Below are positions 59,362-64,000 of a stretch of 64,000 nucleotides of DNA, piece after piece. The notes beneath the pieces are model-generated. The model saw only the letters and a program-made list of their open reading frames with translations, had not been told where the DNA came from and did no database searches. Each line of letters opens with the position of its first letter. The first letter of the stretch is position 1. A program made the translations under genes and the position numbers. This DNA comes from Streptomyces viridiviolaceus (lineage in GTDB: Bacteria; Actinomycetota; Actinomycetes; Streptomycetales; Streptomycetaceae), in NCBI RefSeq assembly GCF_014650995.1, contig NZ_BMWA01000001.1, positions 310,001-374,000 of the forward strand, read 5' to 3'.

Positions 59362-60399
59362 ATGCCAGAGCACCGTCAGCAACGGGCGCTCCGAATGGGC
59401 GTGATCGGCACCGCGAACATCGCGATCCGCCGGATTCTGCCCGTTCTCGCCGCGCACGACCGCGTCGACCTCGTCGCGGTGGCCAGCCGGGACAAGGCCA
59501 GGGCGGAGCGGGTCGGAGCCGTCTTCGGCTGCCGGGGAGTGGGGGACTACGCCGCCCTCCTGGAGTCGGAGGACCTGGACGCGGTCTATATTCCGCTGCC
59601 GCCCGGCATGCATCACGAGTGGGCCCTGCGGGCATTGCGTTCGGGAAAGCACGTGCTGGTCGAGAAACCGATGTCGGACGCCTATGAGAAAACGCTCGAA
59701 CTGATCTCGACCGCGTCGGAACTCGGCCTCGTCCTGGCCGAGAACTTCATGTTCCTCCATCATTCCCAGCACGCGGCGGTGGCCGCCATGCTCGACGGCG
59801 CGGTGGGAGAACTGCGGCAGTTCTCGGGTACCTTCGCCGTGCCGCCGCTGGCCCCGGACTCGTTCCGGTACCAGGCCGGTCTGGGGGGCGGCGCGCTCCT
59901 GGACGTGGGGGTGTACCCGCTGCGGGCGGCGCAGCTGTACCTGGCCGGCGAGCTGGAGGTGCTCGGCGCCTGTCTGCGCGTGGACGAGGCGACCGGGGTC
60001 GACGTGGCGGGCAGTGTCCTGCTGAGCGACGCCCGGGGTGTGACGGCCCAGCTGGACTTCGGCTTCGAGCACTCCTACCGGTCGACCTACGCGCTCTGGG
60101 GCCGGCGGGGGCGGGTCAGCGTGCGGCGGGCCTTCACCCCGCCGGAACAGCTGAAGCCGGTGGTCAGGATCGAGCAGCAGGACGTGGTGACGGAACGGTC
60201 GCTGCCCGAGGACAACCAGGTCTTCAACGCCATGGACGCCTTCGTCCGCGCGGCGCTCGGGGAGGGCCCCGCCACCGGTGACACCTCGGCGACGCTGCGC
60301 CAGGCCCTGCTCGTCGACCGCGTCCGCCGCACGGCGAGGCTCGTCGGCTCCGGGGCCCGCGGACACGAGCTGCTGGGCGAGACTCCGGGAGTCCGCTGA
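59362..60399 (+). CDS. NDP-hexose 3-ketoreductase (Gfo/Idh/MocA family)
   Basis: Encodes 345 residues: RMGVIGTANIAIRRILPVLAAH (dinucleotide site), VGDYAALLESEDLDAVYIPLPPGMHHEW, SGKHVLVEKPMSD (EKP motif with catalytic Lys), ENFMFLHHSQHAAV, GGGALLDVGVYPLRAAQLY. It reduces the 3-keto intermediate made by 2,3-dehydratase, giving 2,6-dideoxy-4-keto sugars (AknQ/TylC1 role). It is single, plus-strand, between two minus operons. Confidence 0.92.
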   Translation: MPEHRQQRALRMGVIGTANIAIRRILPVLAAHDRVDLVAVASRDKARAERVGAVFGCRGVGDYAALLESEDLDAVYIPLPPGMHHEWALRALRSGKHVLVEKPMSDAYEKTLELISTASELGLVLAENFMFLHHSQHAAVAAMLDGAVGELRQFSGTFAVPPLAPDSFRYQAGLGGGALLDVGVYPLRAAQLYLAGELEVLGACLRVDEATGVDVAGSVLLSDARGVTAQLDFGFEHSYRSTYALWGRRGRVSVRRAFTPPEQLKPVVRIEQQDVVTERSLPEDNQVFNAMDAFVRAALGEGPATGDTSATLRQALLVDRVRRTARLVGSGARGHELLGETPGVR

Positions 60400-60430
60400 G
60401 CGCGCCGTCCCGTTGCCTTGGGCGGTGCTG

Positions 60431-60456
60431 CCCCGCCGGAGCGTGTTCCGGCGGGG
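60431..60456. terminator. Hairpin after the 3-ketoreductase gene
   Basis: CCCCGCCGGA and TCCGGCGGGG pair across a GCGTGT loop. Confidence 0.75.
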
Positions 60457-60479
60457 CGTCGGCGTGCGCGGGACCGGCC

Positions 60480-60504
60480 CTGCCGGCCGGTGGCCGGCCG
60501 GCAG
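60480..60504. terminator. Hairpin after the aromatic hydroxylase gene
   Basis: CTGCCGGCCGG and CCGGCCGGCAG pair around a 3-base TGG loop, 11 bases from the stop of the minus-strand hydroxylase gene. Confidence 0.7.
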
Positions 60505-60514
60505 AACCGCCGGG

Positions 60515-62110
60515 TCACCGGTCCAGGACCCGGCGCAGCACGTCGGTGAGGGTGCCCGCGGCGTCGGCCGGGGACTCGTCCGTGCGCCAGGCGACGATGC
60601 CGTCGGGACGGACCAGGCTGGCCCCCGCCTTGCCGATGTCGTAGCGGTCGGCCACCGTTTCCCCGGGGTCCGTCAGGTCGGCCCCCAGCCGGAACGCCCG
60701 TACGGGAACGCCCAGTCCGGCGGCGGCCGTCCCGGCGGCGTCGGCCCATTCCTCGCCCAGCTCGCCCGCCAGCAGCGTCCAGCCGTCGCCGAACAGGTCC
60801 ACGGTGGAGACTCGCTCGCCGGCCCGGTCCACCTCGACGTGCGGCCCGCGGAAGCCGGGCCGGCCGCTCGGCTCCAGCGGGTTCTCCACGCGCGCCGGGT
60901 CGTCGTCGGTGGCCAGGACCGCGGCGGACCGGTAACGGAAGCCGAGCAGCGTCTCGGGATAGCCCACCGACTTGTCCCACACGTCCGCCATGTGCGGCGC
61001 CATCCGCTGTGCGTAGATGGCCAGCGCCTCGGCCACCACCAGCTCCGCCGCGACCTTGCGTTCGTCCTCGTAGGTGTCGAGGAGGCCGGGGCCGGCCTCG
61101 CCGTTCAGCACGGCCGCCAGCTTCCAGGCCAGGTCGAAGCCGTCGGCCACGGCCGCGTTGCCGCTCATGCCGCCGGTCGGCGGCGTCACCTTCGCCGCGT
61201 CGCCGACGAGGAACACCCGCCCGTCGCGCCACCGTTCGGCGATCCGGGCGGCCATCTCCCAGCTCTGGATGTCGATGAGCGCGGGCCGCAGGTCGGGGGC
61301 GTCCAGGGCGAGGCGGATGTAGTCGGTGCAGCGCTCCGGCGTGAAGTCCTCGGGACGCTCGCCCTTCTCGGGGTCGTACTCGACGAACAGGGTGTGCCGG
61401 TCGGGGCGGTCCGTCGGCCCGAAGGTGCCGGTGAACTGCGGGTGGTGCAGGTAGTACCAGCCGGTGGTGCCGGGCTCCATGATGCCGCTGAGGTCGGCGT
61501 CGAAGATGACCCCGACCATGCGGGTGAGCGTGCCGTGTCCGTAGCGTCCAATGCCGAGCGCTTCCCGGACCACGCTGCGGTTGCCGTCCGCGCCCACGAG
61601 GTACCGGGCGCGCAGGTCGTACTCCCCATCGGGGCCGCTGAGGCGGGCGGTGACCCCGCCCCCGTCCTGGCGGAAGGACAGCAGCCGGGTGTCGAAGCGG
61701 ACGGCGCCGCCGTGCCGCTCCGCCTGGGCCAGGAGGATCGGCTCCAGTTTGTCCTGGGACAGCATCGCCCAGCCGGCGGGCGTGCAGGGCGCCGTGGCGG
61801 CCACCATGTCGTCGAAGCTCTCCGAGACGGTCCTGAGCACCTCGCCCCGCACGCTCTGGGCGAGCCGGATGACGAAGTCGCCCTGCCTGCCGCGGATGTC
61901 GTCGGCGCGGGTCACCTCCTCGGCGACGCCCCCGATCCGCAGCAGCTCCATGGTGCGCGGGTTCTGCCCCGCGGCCCGGGGGTAGGGCGACAGGCCGGCC
62001 CTGCGCTCCACGACGAGCACGCCGACACCCTGCCTGGCGAGGAACATCGCCGTCGACAGGCCGCCGAGGCCCGCTCCCACCACCAGGACGTCCACCTCGC
62101 GGTCGCTCAT
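60515..62110 (-). CDS. rdmE: Aklavinone 11-hydroxylase (RdmE/DnrF-like flavoprotein monooxygenase)
   Basis: Encodes 531 residues. FAD site VDVLVVGAGLGGLSTAMFLARQG, NPRTMELLRIGGVAEEV, the DG motif YLVGADGNRSVVREALG, and FLVGDAAKVTPPTGGMSGNAAVADGFDLAWKLA; C-terminal thioredoxin-like domain. Long stretches agree with the RdmE/DnrF sequences I recall, so this is among the surest functional calls. It uses NADPH and O2 to add the 11-hydroxyl, giving epsilon-rhodomycinone-type aglycones. Confidence 0.94.
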   Translation of the reverse strand: MSDREVDVLVVGAGLGGLSTAMFLARQGVGVLVVERRAGLSPYPRAAGQNPRTMELLRIGGVAEEVTRADDIRGRQGDFVIRLAQSVRGEVLRTVSESFDDMVAATAPCTPAGWAMLSQDKLEPILLAQAERHGGAVRFDTRLLSFRQDGGGVTARLSGPDGEYDLRARYLVGADGNRSVVREALGIGRYGHGTLTRMVGVIFDADLSGIMEPGTTGWYYLHHPQFTGTFGPTDRPDRHTLFVEYDPEKGERPEDFTPERCTDYIRLALDAPDLRPALIDIQSWEMAARIAERWRDGRVFLVGDAAKVTPPTGGMSGNAAVADGFDLAWKLAAVLNGEAGPGLLDTYEDERKVAAELVVAEALAIYAQRMAPHMADVWDKSVGYPETLLGFRYRSAAVLATDDDPARVENPLEPSGRPGFRGPHVEVDRAGERVSTVDLFGDGWTLLAGELGEEWADAAGTAAAGLGVPVRAFRLGADLTDPGETVADRYDIGKAGASLVRPDGIVAWRTDESPADAAGTLTDVLRRVLDR

Positions 62111-62159
62111 GCCACTCCTTTCCCGATTCCTTGTGATGTCCGCCGTCCGCGGGTGTGCC

Positions 62160-63808
<1,649 letters not shown>

Positions 63809-64000
63809 CTACTCCTTGGCTGAGGCCGGTGTGGCGGCGGCGACGAACTCGAGGATCGAGAAGTCGAACGGGAGGGTCTTCGAGCGGCTGGTGTGCCGGG
63901 CGGCCTCGGTGAGGCCGACGGAGGCCACGAGCCGCACCACCTCGTCGCGGGTGCGGACCCTTCCGCCCATGAACGTCAGCATCCGCAGGTCGAGAAGGGT
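63809..64000 (-). CDS. rdmB: Anthracycline 10-hydroxylase RdmB-like, C-terminal 63 residues only
   Basis: The gene enters from the right edge; the last 63 residues and a TAG stop are in the window. The piece reads TLLDLRMLTFMGGRVRTRDE, then LVASVGLTEAARHTSRSKTL, then PFDFSILEFVAAATPASAKE. This matches the end of RdmB, a methyltransferase-fold protein that uses SAM and O2 to hydroxylate C-10 after decarboxylation. The DnrK O-methyltransferase ends differently, so RdmB is favoured. Seven bases separate it from rdmC. Confidence 0.8.
   Translation of the reverse strand, partial: TLLDLRMLTFMGGRVRTRDEVVRLVASVGLTEAARHTSRSKTLPFDFSILEFVAAATPASAKE

Overview
The base composition (very high G+C, strong third-position G/C bias), the GTG starts, the 4-base ATGA/GTGA overlaps between genes and the gene families all point to a Streptomyces chromosome. 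Functions below are read from sequence motifs and from memory of families; no database search was run.

Layout. (1) 1-6.4 kb: small conserved actinobacterial genes, an ABC-F ATPase, a PAP2-diacylglycerol-kinase fusion, a methyltransferase and a small membrane protein. (2) 6.4-11.7 kb, minus strand: a complete Streptomyces-type gas-vesicle operon, gvpO-A-F-G-Y-Z-J-L-S-K in transcription order. (3) 11.8-16.7 kb, minus: a coupled trio, NDH-2-like dehydrogenase, transketolase and LigD-type polymerase, where the dehydrogenase has a long repetitive tail. (4) 16.9-28.9 kb: accessory and housekeeping metabolism, including an F420-type oxidoreductase, a holin-like membrane protein, VOC, DUF5107, DUF6204, GNAT, an S15-type secreted hydrolase, and a row of four peptidase genes (LD-carboxypeptidase, S9, M20, M55). 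(5) 29.0-64.0 kb, running off the right edge: most of an anthracycline (type II polyketide) biosynthetic gene cluster.

The cluster opens with a resistance block (drrA, drrB, a glutathione-peroxidase-like gene, drrC). Next come dTDP-glucose 4,6-dehydratase, a glycosyltransferase with its P450-like helper, and the polyketide synthase genes: DpsD-like acyltransferase, DpsC-like ketosynthase III, chain length factor, ketosynthase alpha, a small anthrone-oxygenase-like protein and an odd ornithine-cyclodeaminase-like protein. After a PadR regulator come deoxysugar genes (3,5-epimerase, 4-ketoreductase, 2,3-dehydratase, 3-aminotransferase, two N-methyltransferases, 3-dehydratase, 3-ketoreductase), two more glycosyltransferases and a second helper. 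Ring-forming enzymes are a DpsY-like cyclase, an ActIII-like ketoreductase and an aromatase/cyclase fused to an NTF2-like domain. The post-PKS enzymes are RdmE-, RdmC- and RdmB-like (the last cut by the window edge).

Together these predict a propionate-primed aklavinone-type aglycone that is 11-hydroxylated, loses its 15-methyl ester, and is 10-hydroxylated (a beta-rhodomycinone type). It would carry 2-deoxysugars of the rhodosamine, 2-deoxyfucose and rhodinose type, i.e. a member of the rhodomycin/cosmomycin group. The ACP, the C-15 O-methyltransferase, the fourth-ring cyclase, the NDP-glucose synthase and a SARP activator are not in the window and probably lie to the right. Two regulatory layers can be read from the DNA: 20-bp palindromes shared by the drrAB promoter and the PKS promoter (candidate PadR operators), and 11-bp-phased heptamer repeats of SARP type in front of sugar and tailoring genes.
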